Shown: positions 52,501 through 61,835 of the stretch, piece after piece
Layout: every line of letters starts with the position of its first letter
Position numbering within the stretch: the first letter of the stretch is position 1
NCBI GenBank assembly: GCA_011390275.1
Contig: JAABST010000014.1
Location: 29,854-93,853, forward strand
DNA from: Geitlerinema sp. S16
GTDB lineage: Bacteria; Cyanobacteriota; Cyanobacteriia; Cyanobacteriales; Geitlerinemataceae
Direction of reading: 5' to 3'
DNA length: 64,000 bases
Translations under genes and position numbers: made by a program
Notes under the pieces: generated by a model
Databases searched by the model: none
The model's input: only the letters and a program-made list of their open reading frames with translations
Told to the model about the DNA's origin: nothing

Positions 52501-53850
52501 TCAATCACCTTCGTTTCGCCCGATATTACAAGCCTCTAGCCGATCGCACAACGCGCCCCAGAGCTTGCCCCGTCGCCCCCAGGTCGGCAGATGTCCCGCC
52601 GGAGCGTCCGCCCGAAAGATTAGCTCGCCATAGCCGCGCCACCGTCCCTGTATCGACCAGCCCACGACCGCCGCAAACTGATCGCCGTTCTGGTCGAGCG
52701 ATCGCCATAGTCGCGCCTGATACGCCAACCCAAATCGCCCGCTGCTGTAGATATTCCACAGGCTCGAAATTGTCCGCAGGTCGCGACCGGGAATATTTTC
52801 GATGTCTTCGATCGCGATCGGTGCGCCCGGTTTTACCCCAGTTGCGATCTGCAACAGTCGATCAGTCTCACGATCGGCATCCTTCCAGCGTCCCGTTTCC
52901 AGCGCCGATCGCAGCACTTCAAACCGCAGGCCGATCGCCGAGGCGTATGGCTCTGTTTTGCGATCGTCTTCGGTGTTGAGCGTGTTAACCGGAGAGGAAA
53001 CCTTTGGGATCAGCGAGGGGGCATCTAGGCCGATCTGAGCGAACCAGGCGGCGATCGTGGGTGGGCGATCTTCTGGCTGCAACGCCAGCCCGTTGAGGAT
53101 GGCGACTTCGATCGGGTCGCGGAGATCGGGGCAATAGTCCGAGGGTACGACCAGGGGATCGGGGCGACCGTTTTGCTGATCGCGGATGCGGGTGAGGGGC
53201 GAGCGGGGAATTTCGCCCGTTACGAGGAAATACAGCGTTGCCGCCAACCCGTAAACATCGGTATATGCACCCCGTTTCGCACGTCGATCGTATTGCTCGA
53301 TCGGCGCAAACCCGCGCGAGGTGTAATCCTCCTGAATCTCCACCATGTCCTGTTGAAACGGCGAGGCCAAACCAAAATCAATCAGCACGGCCTCCCCGTT
53401 TCCACGGGTCAGGATATTCAGCGGCTTGATATCGCGGTGCAGCAAGCCGCGATCGTGCATCAAGGCCACCGCTGATCCGATTTGCTCGATGATCGCGATC
53501 GCCTGCGGAACGGGCAACACCCCGTCACGTTCGACGATCGCATCGAGACTGCCACCGGGTAAATACTCCATCACCACACACCACCGCAGCCCATCGAGGA
53601 CGAACTCCTCCACCTCGACGATGTGCCGATGGCGACACTGCGTCAGCCGTAGCGCCGTGTTGGCGAGGTGCTGCTGCCACAGGTTCAGCTCCCGTGCTTG
53701 GCTGCGTTCTGTGTTGAGGGTTTGGATTGCCACCGGACGATCGGTGGTGTCCCGCGCTTGGTAGGTGATGCAAAAGCCGCCCTCACCCAACACGCGCTCG
53801 ATCGTGTATTTCCCGCCCGCGAGACGGTATCCCGGTTGCCAAATGGTCAT
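52501..53850 (-). CDS. Serine/threonine kinase-like protein with GUN4 domain, beta3 lysine replaced
   Basis: A 449-residue protein. The Hanks-type kinase domain (about 14-275) has the glycine loop LGEGGFCITY, HRDIKPLNIL (Asp140, Asn145) and DFGLASP (Asp158). The beta3 motif VAIK is VAIQ, with Gln43 encoded by CAA, so the ATP-anchoring lysine is absent. Residues about 310-445 form a GUN4 domain (TGRWKDADRETDRLL, DLRTISSLWNIYSSGRFG, APAGHLPTWG). GUN4 domains bind tetrapyrroles in chlorophyll synthesis regulation, and kinase-GUN4 fusions are common in cyanobacteria. It starts 19 bases after the giant repeat protein and is probably translated from the same mRNA. Confidence 0.88.
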   Translation of the reverse strand: MTIWQPGYRLAGGKYTIERVLGEGGFCITYQARDTTDRPVAIQTLNTERSQARELNLWQQHLANTALRLTQCRHRHIVEVEEFVLDGLRWCVVMEYLPGGSLDAIVERDGVLPVPQAIAIIEQIGSAVALMHDRGLLHRDIKPLNILTRGNGEAVLIDFGLASPFQQDMVEIQEDYTSRGFAPIEQYDRRAKRGAYTDVYGLAATLYFLVTGEIPRSPLTRIRDQQNGRPDPLVVPSDYCPDLRDPIEVAILNGLALQPEDRPPTIAAWFAQIGLDAPSLIPKVSSPVNTLNTEDDRKTEPYASAIGLRFEVLRSALETGRWKDADRETDRLLQIATGVKPGAPIAIEDIENIPGRDLRTISSLWNIYSSGRFGLAYQARLWRSLDQNGDQFAAVVGWSIQGRWRGYGELIFRADAPAGHLPTWGRRGKLWGALCDRLEACNIGRNEGD

Positions 53851-53869
53851 GCACTTACCCTGATCGGTT

Positions 53870-56800
53870 TTAACTCGCGATCGCCGCACCGATCTCGTCA
53901 AACCCCGCGCCAAACGCATAGTTAAACGTTTGGGTCAGACTGACTTGCTCGATGCTGCTGACCTGATAAAACGCGACGAGCGAGGAAGCTTGCTGCGTGC
54001 GAATGGCGGTCAGATCGATCGCACTCGACGGCGCAAACCCTTGCTCTAAGCCTGCACCAAACATAAATTCTAGGGTTTCACGGTACGTGATTTCCTGAAT
54101 ATTTGTTTTGCTGTAGTAGGTCAAGAGGGCTTGAGCCGAGGCGGAACCCGTCGCACGGTAAGCGGCAAAGTCCACGAGCTTCGACGGATTTTGTCCCTGT
54201 TCTAAACCGGCGTCGGTGATGTAGTCGAACAGTTCGAGGTCGTCGATCGCGCCGTTTTGGTCGGCGTCGAGCGTCGTGGTATTCGCTTCGATTTGCGCGG
54301 CGTAGGTGCTGCGATAAAACTCGAAGTCGATCGCCGCCGATAAATTTAAACCGCCAAAGGTTCGACCGCGCCCCTCAATGAATCCCACCGTTTCGGCTTT
54401 GCCAACGTTGTAGACATTTTGCACGCGATATTCCGTCAATAAATCCGCCTCGAAGTTTTCGCGCAGGAAGTTCACATCGACAAAATCGCCGAGCGAAAAA
54501 CTGTCCGCAGTGGCTTCATTCGGGACTTCGTCAACGCTGGAACCGGTGGCCGGGTTGGTCGTCGGGTCAGTGGCGGGGTCAGTGGCCGGATCGGTGGTCG
54601 CTGATTGAGCCAGGAGGATGGCATCTTGATCGAACGAGGCCAACGCCAAGCCCTGATCAACCCCGAACTCGTAGGCGTGTTCGAGGATGAGGGTATCGGT
54701 GATTTGCTCGATCGCAAGGCCGTAGGTCGCGGTCAGTTCCGCCGCGTGGGCGTTGCGGTAAAACGCAAAGTCGATATCGCTCGATAGGCCGCCGTAAACC
54801 AAGTCGATTACGAGGCGATCGTCGATTTCCTTGGTGGTGGACACATCGTAGGTGGCAAGCAGTTCCGCCGCGAACGCATGACGTAGAAAATCCACCTCGA
54901 TAAATTCGGCGGTTTCGACTCCGGTCTTAGCGCCGCGCCCAAACATGAAGCTGATGACCTGTTCGCGTGACAGTTGGCGAACCGCTTCGAGTTTGGCCTC
55001 GATCGTTACCTCGGTTTCGATCGTGACCGTCGTTGTCACGTCCACGCTTTCAACGTCATCGACAACCGTGGCCTCGCCGGTTGTATTCGTCTTTTTCGTC
55101 TTTTTCGTCGTTTTCGTGTTCTTGCCGGTGTTGCCCTTGTTCGTCTTCAGCTTTTTCAGCGTCGCGGCGATATTCTTCAGGGTCTTGCGCGTTTTCTTGG
55201 TTCCCGTTGTACCTTTGTTTGTGTTCTTTTTGGTCGATTTCTTCGTCTTCTTGGTTGAAATCTTGAAGCCGCCCGCCGTGCGTTTGGTGCTGCGGGTTTG
55301 TTCGCTGAGGATGACCTCAGAGCCAAAGTAGAATTTGTGCAGCACCTCTACATTGGTCTCGACGTAAGCGTCCACATTGATGACCGACAGTTGCAGATCT
55401 TCGGTTTGGAACAGTGCGGAAAACTCCGAACTGTAGGCCAGGGTCGTGACTTGCTCGGTGGTGATAGAGGCGGTGGCGTCAAATTCTAGGCCAACGCTGG
55501 AGAACAGTTGCGCCTGTTGCCCAACACTGAGCGATTCGATTTGGTAGCGCAAAAAGTCGATATTCAAATCGCGCGATTCGTTGACGTACCAACCGGTGAT
55601 TTCGCTGGCGCTAAGTTCGCTTACGGCGCTGATTTCGATGCCGAACGACTGGGCGATCGCTGCGCTATAGGTCGATCGAAAATAGCTCAGGTTAGCAAAC
55701 TCGCTTAACTCCAGACCGAGACTTGCACCCTCACGGAAGATGAACGACTCGATCGCGCGGCGATCGAGTTGTAGCACCTCCGAGGTGGAGATTTCCAGCG
55801 CCGCCGCGATTTCGCTGGTGTAGCGCGATCGGTAGCCGCGCACGTCGATCGGTGCCAGGGTCGTACTGTTGATCGTGGTGGTTTGGCTGTAAACGTAGTC
55901 GAGAATCTGCGCGTCGGTGGCTTGGGCGGCGCTGGCTGTGCCAAACGCAACGAGGGCGTCACCGCTGAAGGTCGATCGCACGTAGTCGAAATTGATCGCG
56001 CTCGATGCGCCGCCAAATTGGAAATCGAGGACGACTTCGGCGCTGAGTTCGCTAACGGCATCGATCGCCACTTGGTAGCGCTGGGCGAGGGCGTCGCGGT
56101 TTTGCGATCGGAACAGTTCCACCGCAGCGGTATCGGTGAAATCGGCGATCGAAATGCCGAACGCCCAGGCGTCGCTGACGAGGAAATCATAAATCTGCGT
56201 TTGACTCAGCGTCGCAACCCCGGTCACGCCGTAAAACTGCGCTAACGCTTCGCCATTTTGGCTGCGGCAGGCTTCGAGATTAAACGGCGACAGCGGCGTA
56301 TCGACGTTGAACCCTTCCGTCAGGGCATAGCGGCGAAGGTCGTCGGTGCTGAGGTTGGCGACTAGCTCACCCGAGGCTGTGACGTTTTGCCCGAAAAGCT
56401 GCTGATAGTAGTCCGTGTCGATGTAGGGCGCATCGTCGCCAAACACAAACCCGACGAGCTGACGGTCGGTAAACTCCGCACCGAAGCTGGCCGCGATCGC
56501 TGCGCCATACTCGCTGCGATAGTAGGCCGTATCGAGAAACGCCGTTACGTCCAGCCCGAGAGTCAGACCTTCGCCGATCGCGAAGCTTTCGATTTCGCTT
56601 TCGGTCACGTCCTCGATCGTGGTTGCGCCATAAAACTCGATCAGTTGGGTCGAATAGGTCGCGGCGTAAGCGGTGAGGTTCACCGACGTACGCGCTAGGC
56701 CGATTTCTGCGCCTTGATTAAACGCAAAGGCGCGGATCTGATCGTTACTCAGCTCGATCGCCGGTAGACCGAAAAAGTCCTGGAGACTGACGCCATGCCG

Positions 56801-57403
56801 ATCGCGGTAATAGTCAAAGTCGATCGCTCGATCGCCCAGACTCGTCACCAAATCAACCACCTGCGCATCGGTTAGCTGGCTGGCACTCTGGACATCAAAA
56901 CTTGCCCCGATTTCCGTTTGAAACAGGCTTTGGAACGATTCACGATTGAGGATTGCGCCGAAATAGGACGTAAAACTGCGGGCTTCGTCGATGCCAAATT
57001 GGAAAAAATGCTGGAGCGCGGTGGTGCTGCCAGTGGCAACGGCAGCGGCGACGTCGGCCTGAGCATTGAGGTAATAGTCGAAGTCAAACAGGGCATTAAC
57101 TTGACGCGTTTCACGGAAGCCAAAGCGGAAAAAATGCTCATTGACGCTGGTTTCCTCGATCGCGACGGCAGCAGCAATATCATCGTTGTCCGCAAGGTAG
57201 GTCTGAGCGTCAAAGAAGCGGCTAAAGGATCGATTTTCCGACCAGCCAAAGCGCACAAAATGCGACAGGGCATCGGTTTCACCGGCATTAACGGCGATCG
57301 CCACATCGGGATTCAGCGCTAGGTATTCACGCTCATCGAAAATTTTGGAGTCCTCAACAATCTGTTTCCGTTTGGCCGTGTTCCGTCCTGTCACTTGTTG
57401 CAT
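53870..57403 (-). CDS. Giant repeat protein with NPDVA-type and YYR-type repeats
   Basis: A 1,177-residue protein. Residues about 20-140 hold three roughly 38-residue repeats of the form YLxxNxDVAxAVxxGxxxAxxHFxxFGxxExR, known from cyanobacterial surface and secreted proteins. Most of the rest consists of about a dozen degenerate 55-70-residue repeats (IDFDYYRDRHGVSLQDFFG type). Near residues 715-790 there is a Lys/Thr/Asn-rich linker (KKTKKSTKKNTNKG), and near 920-945 a TDPATDPATDP linker. No signal peptide or membrane segment; export, if any, would need a C-terminal signal. It is overwhelmingly acidic apart from the basic linker. The ATG at 57403 is used; the frame opens at 57460. It precedes the GUN4-kinase gene by 19 bases. 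Confidence 0.8.
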   Translation of the reverse strand: MQQVTGRNTAKRKQIVEDSKIFDEREYLALNPDVAIAVNAGETDALSHFVRFGWSENRSFSRFFDAQTYLADNDDIAAAVAIEETSVNEHFFRFGFRETRQVNALFDFDYYLNAQADVAAAVATGSTTALQHFFQFGIDEARSFTSYFGAILNRESFQSLFQTEIGASFDVQSASQLTDAQVVDLVTSLGDRAIDFDYYRDRHGVSLQDFFGLPAIELSNDQIRAFAFNQGAEIGLARTSVNLTAYAATYSTQLIEFYGATTIEDVTESEIESFAIGEGLTLGLDVTAFLDTAYYRSEYGAAIAASFGAEFTDRQLVGFVFGDDAPYIDTDYYQQLFGQNVTASGELVANLSTDDLRRYALTEGFNVDTPLSPFNLEACRSQNGEALAQFYGVTGVATLSQTQIYDFLVSDAWAFGISIADFTDTAAVELFRSQNRDALAQRYQVAIDAVSELSAEVVLDFQFGGASSAINFDYVRSTFSGDALVAFGTASAAQATDAQILDYVYSQTTTINSTTLAPIDVRGYRSRYTSEIAAALEISTSEVLQLDRRAIESFIFREGASLGLELSEFANLSYFRSTYSAAIAQSFGIEISAVSELSASEITGWYVNESRDLNIDFLRYQIESLSVGQQAQLFSSVGLEFDATASITTEQVTTLAYSSEFSALFQTEDLQLSVINVDAYVETNVEVLHKFYFGSEVILSEQTRSTKRTAGGFKISTKKTKKSTKKNTNKGTTGTKKTRKTLKNIAATLKKLKTNKGNTGKNTKTTKKTKKTNTTGEATVVDDVESVDVTTTVTIETEVTIEAKLEAVRQLSREQVISFMFGRGAKTGVETAEFIEVDFLRHAFAAELLATYDVSTTKEIDDRLVIDLVYGGLSSDIDFAFYRNAHAAELTATYGLAIEQITDTLILEHAYEFGVDQGLALASFDQDAILLAQSATTDPATDPATDPTTNPATGSSVDEVPNEATADSFSLGDFVDVNFLRENFEADLLTEYRVQNVYNVGKAETVGFIEGRGRTFGGLNLSAAIDFEFYRSTYAAQIEANTTTLDADQNGAIDDLELFDYITDAGLEQGQNPSKLVDFAAYRATGSASAQALLTYYSKTNIQEITYRETLEFMFGAGLEQGFAPSSAIDLTAIRTQQASSLVAFYQVSSIEQVSLTQTFNYAFGAGFDEIGAAIAS

Positions 57404-57819
57404 GAGTATTTTCTCTCGGGTAATTTCTGAACTGAATACTGATTTATACGGACGAGACACAGTGGGTTAGGGTTTCTAACCTGCCGATCGAATCTTCAGG
57501 GAACTATCACGTTCAGGCTCCCGATTCAGGACCGATTCGATTCGCTAGCCGGTGCAATTAGCTTGCGATTCATGAGATTCACCAGATTCATGAGACTCGC
57601 GATCGTTGTGAAATTCATAGATGCAGACCCGGTTGGTGCAGCGACTCTAAAATCCGTGGGATGATGTCCTATGGTTCGTCGCGTCGATCGCATATACCGT
57701 CCAGGCGCTGCCAATGCGATCGATGTAACGGCGATCGCTCGATCCATCCACGATTGGACGCGATCGCCCCAGACAAAACGGTTCAACTTGTTCAACATTT
57801 AGAGAAATCCAGTAGATTT
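57404..57819. other. Divergent spacer between the repeat-protein gene and ftrV
   Basis: A 416-base spacer. ATTCAT-GAGATTCACCAG-ATTCATGAGA type direct repeats occur near 57570-57600. The ftrV frame is open upstream to 57661, but that part lacks homology. No further gene seen. Confidence 0.4.
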
Positions 57820-58065
57820 ATGTCGATTGAGGTAGGTCAGCGCGTTCGCGTCAAAGAGTCAGTGGTGGTGTACATTCATCCCGAACACCGAAATAAACCC
57901 TTCGATACCCAAGGGAGCGAAGGTGAAGTGGTCAAAGTTCTCGATAGTTGGCAGGGTCGCCCCATTAGCCCGAATATGCCCGTCGTGGTGCAGTTTCAGG
58001 TCAACGAGAAGAAAAAATTTCGGGCGCATTTTCAAGATTTTGAACTCGAACTGATCGGCGAATAA
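57820..58065 (+). CDS. ftrV: Ferredoxin-thioredoxin reductase variable chain
   Basis: An 81-residue subunit that pairs with the catalytic iron-sulfur chain (ftrC) to reduce thioredoxin from photosynthetic ferredoxin. The sequence MSIEVGQRVRVKESVVVY, the SEGEVVKVL turn and VVVQFQVNEKKKFRAHF near the end match the SH3-like FtrV fold. Length is normal. The ATG at 57820 is chosen, as the upstream 53 codons are unrelated. ftrC is not in the window. Confidence 0.93.
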   Translation: MSIEVGQRVRVKESVVVYIHPEHRNKPFDTQGSEGEVVKVLDSWQGRPISPNMPVVVQFQVNEKKKFRAHFQDFELELIGE

Positions 58066-58132
58066 TGTCCCTTGCGCTCGCGTGCCGATGTCATAGTTTC
58101 AACTCCAGATCCCGTCGATGTATGGATGATGT

Positions 58133-59308
58133 ATGGATATTGAATCCCGATCCAGACAAGCACAGCCAGCACAGCCGTTAAAGCGTTTGAAGCCTTCTGA
58201 ACCCCAGCGCCAGCGCGATCGATACCCCACGATCCCGCTGGCGTTGTTGTGTCTGATCACGGCAATCCTCAACGCCGGATGCGCCTCGCTCGATCGGGCG
58301 ATCCACCGTCTACCCACCGACAAGGAACTCGCCAGCCTCCGCGATTCCGAATCTCGGCGGGTTACTGGCGCTGACTCCGAACCCCGCCACGCCAGCACCC
58401 GCAACCCGCCCAGCCCCGCACCCGCCCCGACTCATTTTCCATCAGACGTCATGGCCAAACTCGAAGTCACCATGAACAACGGCGATCCCGCCGACATCTA
58501 CTACCCCAACCTCAAACAACCGGAAGCCAAGACCTTACGCTTGCCGATCGCGCTCTTTCTCCAAGGTTTAAACGTCGATAAAGCCCACTACAGCCGCTAC
58601 GCCCAGCAGGTCGCACGCTACGGATTTATTGTGGTAGTTCCCAACCATCGCACCAGCGTTCGCGGGCGAGACGAACTTTTCGCCCAAGTCGGCCAAGTCC
58701 CCGACACCCTAGAACTCGCCCGCACCCTCACCGCCGATCGCAGCTCGCCCCTGTTCGATCACATCGACCCGAGCAAACTGGTACTGCTCGGCCATTCCCA
58801 CGGCGGCATGATGGGACTCGACGCCGTACGCGGAGCCTGTGACGTACCGTTTTGCATCGGTGAATATAGCCTGCCGGACGAACTCAAAGCCGCCGTCTTT
58901 TTCGGCACATCACTTTGGGAAAACGGTGAATATTTAGCGATCGATAACACCTCGATCCCCGTCGCCCTCATCGCCGGAGACCGCGATAGCCTGATTGCGA
59001 TCGAAGAAACTCGCCAAACCTACGCCCAAATCGTTTCGCCCCCCCGCGCCCTCATCTCCCTAGCGGGCGTCAATCACTACGGCCTCACCAACGTCGATAA
59101 TCCGCCGGGTTCCCCCAGCGAAGTGAATTCGCCTCAGGTGGATCAAACCGCGAGCATCGACGCGATCGCCCGTTGGAGCGGCCTTTTTCTCCGCGCCCAT
59201 GCCTGGGACGACCCACGCGCCCGCAGCGCGATTTATCACTTCGATCCCGACACACATACCGTCGATTCGATCCCCACAACGATCGACAGTCAACTCCGCA
59301 AACCATAG
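58133..59308 (+). CDS. Exported alpha/beta hydrolase (PAF-acetylhydrolase/chlorophyllase-like)
   Basis: A 391-residue hydrolase. A basic N-terminus, a hydrophobic stretch (IPLALLCLITAILNAGC) and a cysteine at about residue 45 suggest a lipoprotein, although the position -3 residue is Asn rather than the usual Leu. A Pro/Ser/Arg-rich linker follows. The core has a LFLQGLNVDKAHYS oxyanion region, nucleophile LLGHSHGGMMG, acid IAGDRDSL and base GVNHYGLT. The GHSHGG form resembles bacterial cutinase-, PAF-acetylhydrolase- and chlorophyllase-like groups. Substrate unknown. Confidence 0.85.
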   Translation: MDIESRSRQAQPAQPLKRLKPSEPQRQRDRYPTIPLALLCLITAILNAGCASLDRAIHRLPTDKELASLRDSESRRVTGADSEPRHASTRNPPSPAPAPTHFPSDVMAKLEVTMNNGDPADIYYPNLKQPEAKTLRLPIALFLQGLNVDKAHYSRYAQQVARYGFIVVVPNHRTSVRGRDELFAQVGQVPDTLELARTLTADRSSPLFDHIDPSKLVLLGHSHGGMMGLDAVRGACDVPFCIGEYSLPDELKAAVFFGTSLWENGEYLAIDNTSIPVALIAGDRDSLIAIEETRQTYAQIVSPPRALISLAGVNHYGLTNVDNPPGSPSEVNSPQVDQTASIDAIARWSGLFLRAHAWDDPRARSAIYHFDPDTHTVDSIPTTIDSQLRKP

Positions 59309-59408
59309 CCCGCAAGCCACAGCCCGCAAACCATAGCCCGCCAACACGATAGCGGCCTCACCCTCTGAGTTGATCGCCAGCTTCTCGCCTATGCATTTCG
59401 CTCCAAAC

Positions 59409-59452
59409 GCGCGAAAATCCTGCCTGAAGAGGGACAGGCAAGATCTTCGCGC
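59409..59452. terminator. Hairpin between convergent genes
   Basis: Arms at 59409-59426 and 59435-59452 pair at 16 of 18 positions (GCGCGAA...CTGCCTG with CAGGCA...TTCGCGC), with an 8-base loop. It lies between the hydrolase gene and the small minus-strand gene, and could serve both. Confidence 0.6.
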
Positions 59453-59460
59453 TTTGGGGG

Positions 59461-59670
59461 TTATCCCTGGGATTGAGAGGCGGGCGAAAGGCTGTTGAGG
59501 CGATCGCCATACTTAAAGGCCAGATTGCCAAACTCGCGCGACATTTGGTAGAGCATCGGATCGTCGTTATTGCGATCGCATTCAATGGCAAGAGCTTCTG
59601 AGATAAGTAGCGCCAACTCTTGCAAGCTGTAGCTTTCTAAGAGCTGTTGTTTATGATGATTCAGTTGCAT
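59461..59670 (-). CDS. Small hypothetical protein
   Basis: A 69-residue soluble protein, mostly helical (HHKQQLLESYSLQELALLI, ECDRNNDDPMLYQMSREFG). No family name recognised. Coding composition and the adjacent terminator support it as a gene; a clear ribosome binding site (GAGAT) is weak. Confidence 0.6.
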   Translation of the reverse strand: MQLNHHKQQLLESYSLQELALLISEALAIECDRNNDDPMLYQMSREFGNLAFKYGDRLNSLSPASQSQG

Positions 59671-60664
59671 TGAGATCTATCCTCATTACGACTTATTAAG
59701 CACCACTAAGATCGCCTAGTTTACAGGAAGCTTTGTAGAACAAAACAAGGCACTAAGGCTTAAAACGATTCATTGTATGGCTCAATATTATAAGTAATTA
59801 AGACATAACAATAGAGAAAGAATCAAACCCACTCACAACTTGTTCGACGACAGAACCGCTGTTTGCTTATGTTTATATTATATTTATATTGTTGATCAAA
59901 CATCAGGGATGGTAATTTTTTGTTACGATCCCCGTTATGAAATCCTCATTTCAAGGCCATATCAATCGATTTCAAAGCCCGAAAGAGCGATCCCCGTACC
60001 GTTCTTCGTAACCTCTTCACACTTCGTAAGCGAACTCCGTAGGTCTGCTCTGGTGCTTTCTTGAATTTCAAAAATATCAGCTCTGCTTAAATAGTAATAC
60101 TTAGCTTTCCTGTCATACACTTACTTAATTGTGTTTTATGATGCATTCAGCAAGTACATGCAATTTTGTCTATTCCACAAGAAAAGCTAGTGTTTTTACG
60201 GATGTAAATAATGGCTTATGTGGTTGTGAATCTTCTTTGAAAAGATTGAATTATCCCGGCAAGGTTGCGCTTGCTCAAGGTGAGAAGAGGACTCTGGTAC
60301 CAGTGGTATTGTGAGCTGAAGGCGAAATATGTCGAAGAGTCAGAGCTGTCTATCCTCGTACGACAAAGATTCGGGCGTTATCGAGATGGGTGAAAAAATT
60401 GAGGCGCTAATGTAACAAGGTGGCGATCAAGTGTCACAGTTCAAGAGGAAAGTAGCGATCGGCAAACGTCAGGCGCTAACGTAGAGACAGGTCGAGAGCC
60501 GGGAAGCTTGGCCGGTTGAGCGGTGTCATTGGGCGTAATACCTTGCTAAATCTTCGATACGTCAGATTATTAATTAGATAAATCGTTGGATCTCGTTAAA
60601 TCACTAGATCACTGAGATCATTAACTGCATTACAAAATGTGTAAGCTTGGAGCCGAAGCCGGAT
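59671..60664. other. AT-rich gene-poor stretch
   Basis: About 995 bases with lower GC than the surroundings. Frames at 59840-60064 and 60129-60314 have no motif, unusual codon use and no ribosome binding site, so they are not annotated. The right part (about 60240-60535) reads like structured RNA, described separately. The composition suggests acquired or decayed DNA. Confidence 0.5.
60240..60535 (+). ncRNA. Possible decayed group II intron RNA
   Basis: The segment contains several motifs reminiscent of ORF-less group II intron RNA: AATGTAACAAGGTGGCGATC near 60410, GGCAAACGTCAGGCGCTAACG near 60460 and GAGAGCCGGGAAGC followed by GCCGGTT near 60494-60517, which is close to, but shorter than, a domain V hairpin (GAGCCGTATG...GTACGGTTC). 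No reverse-transcriptase frame is present and the domain V candidate is truncated. The call rests on memory of intron sequence and needs a covariance search. Confidence 0.25.
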
Positions 60665-60665
60665 C

Positions 60666-61835
60666 ATGAAGAGTCGGAACGTTGGCCGTACCGGTCAGGC
60701 GGATCGTTCGTGTCTGTGGGCGAGGCTGACCCGAAAGTGGCCGTCGCGATCGCCCCTGAATCGGATGAATAGCATGATGAACCGAGTAACGATGTGTGGC
60801 GCTGCGATCGCGATGAGCCTGACGGTTTCACCTCGGGCGACGATGGCGGGCGATGTTAAGTCCGGCGTGATGGTCAGCCCTGCGATGACCATCGCCCAAA
60901 GCGTCCCCTTCCAGTCACTGCAACCGATCCCCGATCGCGATGAAGCGGATGTGTTGCTACAGACGGGGCTGGACTATCAGCGTCGCGCTCAGCCTGCGAA
61001 GGCGATCGAAGTCTGGGAGGAAGCTCTCGATATTTATACTGACCTGTTCGAGTTTGAGAGTATGGGGCGGGTCTATGGCTATCTCGGTCCGGCCTATGTG
61101 GCGACGGGTCAGTACAATCGCGCCGAGGTGGCTTTTGCGCAGCAGGTGTCGATCGCGCGGCGGCGGGATGATGCCGTCACGTTGGCTTATGGTCTGAATA
61201 ACCTGGGCGTTGTGCTGCTCCAGGGAAATGCCATCGATGAGGCAGAGTCATTTTTCGTGCAGGCTTTGGCGGAATCCGAGGCGATCGCCAATCCCAATAT
61301 GATGGCGATTTCACTCAATAATCTGGGGCTGATTGCGGCAGCGCGTCAGGATTTTTATCAGGCGATCGTGCGGTATGAAACTGCGTTGAAGTGGCGCTGG
61401 AAAGCGGATGATTCGACCGGGGAGGCGACGACCTATAACAATCTGGGAGATGCGTATTGGGCGGTGGACGATTATGACAATACGATCGGAGCCTACGGTG
61501 CAGCGCTGAGTGTCGCTCGCGATAGCCTCGATTTTGCAAATCAGTTCCGCGCGATCGATGGGCTTGTGCTGGCTCACCAAAATGTAGGCCGCTTTTTCCG
61601 CGCTCAGGACTTACTCGAAGAGCGGCTGGAGATTGCGCGACGGGAAGAGAACGCCGCCGAGGAGTTGCAAGCCCTGCGCGGGTTTGCGAGCCTGTATACG
61701 ATCGCCGGGTCCTATGACGAGGCCATCCGATTTTATGAAGGGGCGATCGCGATCGCGCGGGATCTCGGAGATCGCGCGATCGAACTACGTTTAATCGATG
61801 AACTAACCCAAATACAAACGGTTTCGCGTAACTGA
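60666..61835 (+). CDS. Exported TPR-repeat protein
   Basis: A 389-residue protein. Residues about 90-380 contain at least six tetratricopeptide repeats (LQTGLDYQRRAQPAKAIEVW, AYGLNNLGVVLLQGNAIDEA, ATTYNNLGDAYWAVDDYDN, each in the family pattern). An alanine-rich hydrophobic segment (VTMCGAAIAMSLTVSPRATMAG) near residues 42-63 suggests a signal peptide, which would favour a start at Met34 (60765) or Met38 (60777). TPR proteins mediate protein-protein contacts; partners are unknown. It stands alone after the AT-rich stretch. Confidence 0.85.
   Translation: MKSRNVGRTGQADRSCLWARLTRKWPSRSPLNRMNSMMNRVTMCGAAIAMSLTVSPRATMAGDVKSGVMVSPAMTIAQSVPFQSLQPIPDRDEADVLLQTGLDYQRRAQPAKAIEVWEEALDIYTDLFEFESMGRVYGYLGPAYVATGQYNRAEVAFAQQVSIARRRDDAVTLAYGLNNLGVVLLQGNAIDEAESFFVQALAESEAIANPNMMAISLNNLGLIAAARQDFYQAIVRYETALKWRWKADDSTGEATTYNNLGDAYWAVDDYDNTIGAYGAALSVARDSLDFANQFRAIDGLVLAHQNVGRFFRAQDLLEERLEIARREENAAEELQALRGFASLYTIAGSYDEAIRFYEGAIAIARDLGDRAIELRLIDELTQIQTVSRN

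Noticed and set aside
54945..55331. Plus-strand frame rich in Val and Phe, resembling a membrane protein
   Set aside because: It is the antisense image of the Lys/Thr linker (AAG/ACC codons read as CTT/GGT), so the hydrophobicity is an artefact.
59840..60314. Two small frames in the AT-rich stretch
   Set aside because: Codon use is unlike the rest of the window, and no ribosome binding site precedes them; chance frames are expected in AT-rich DNA.
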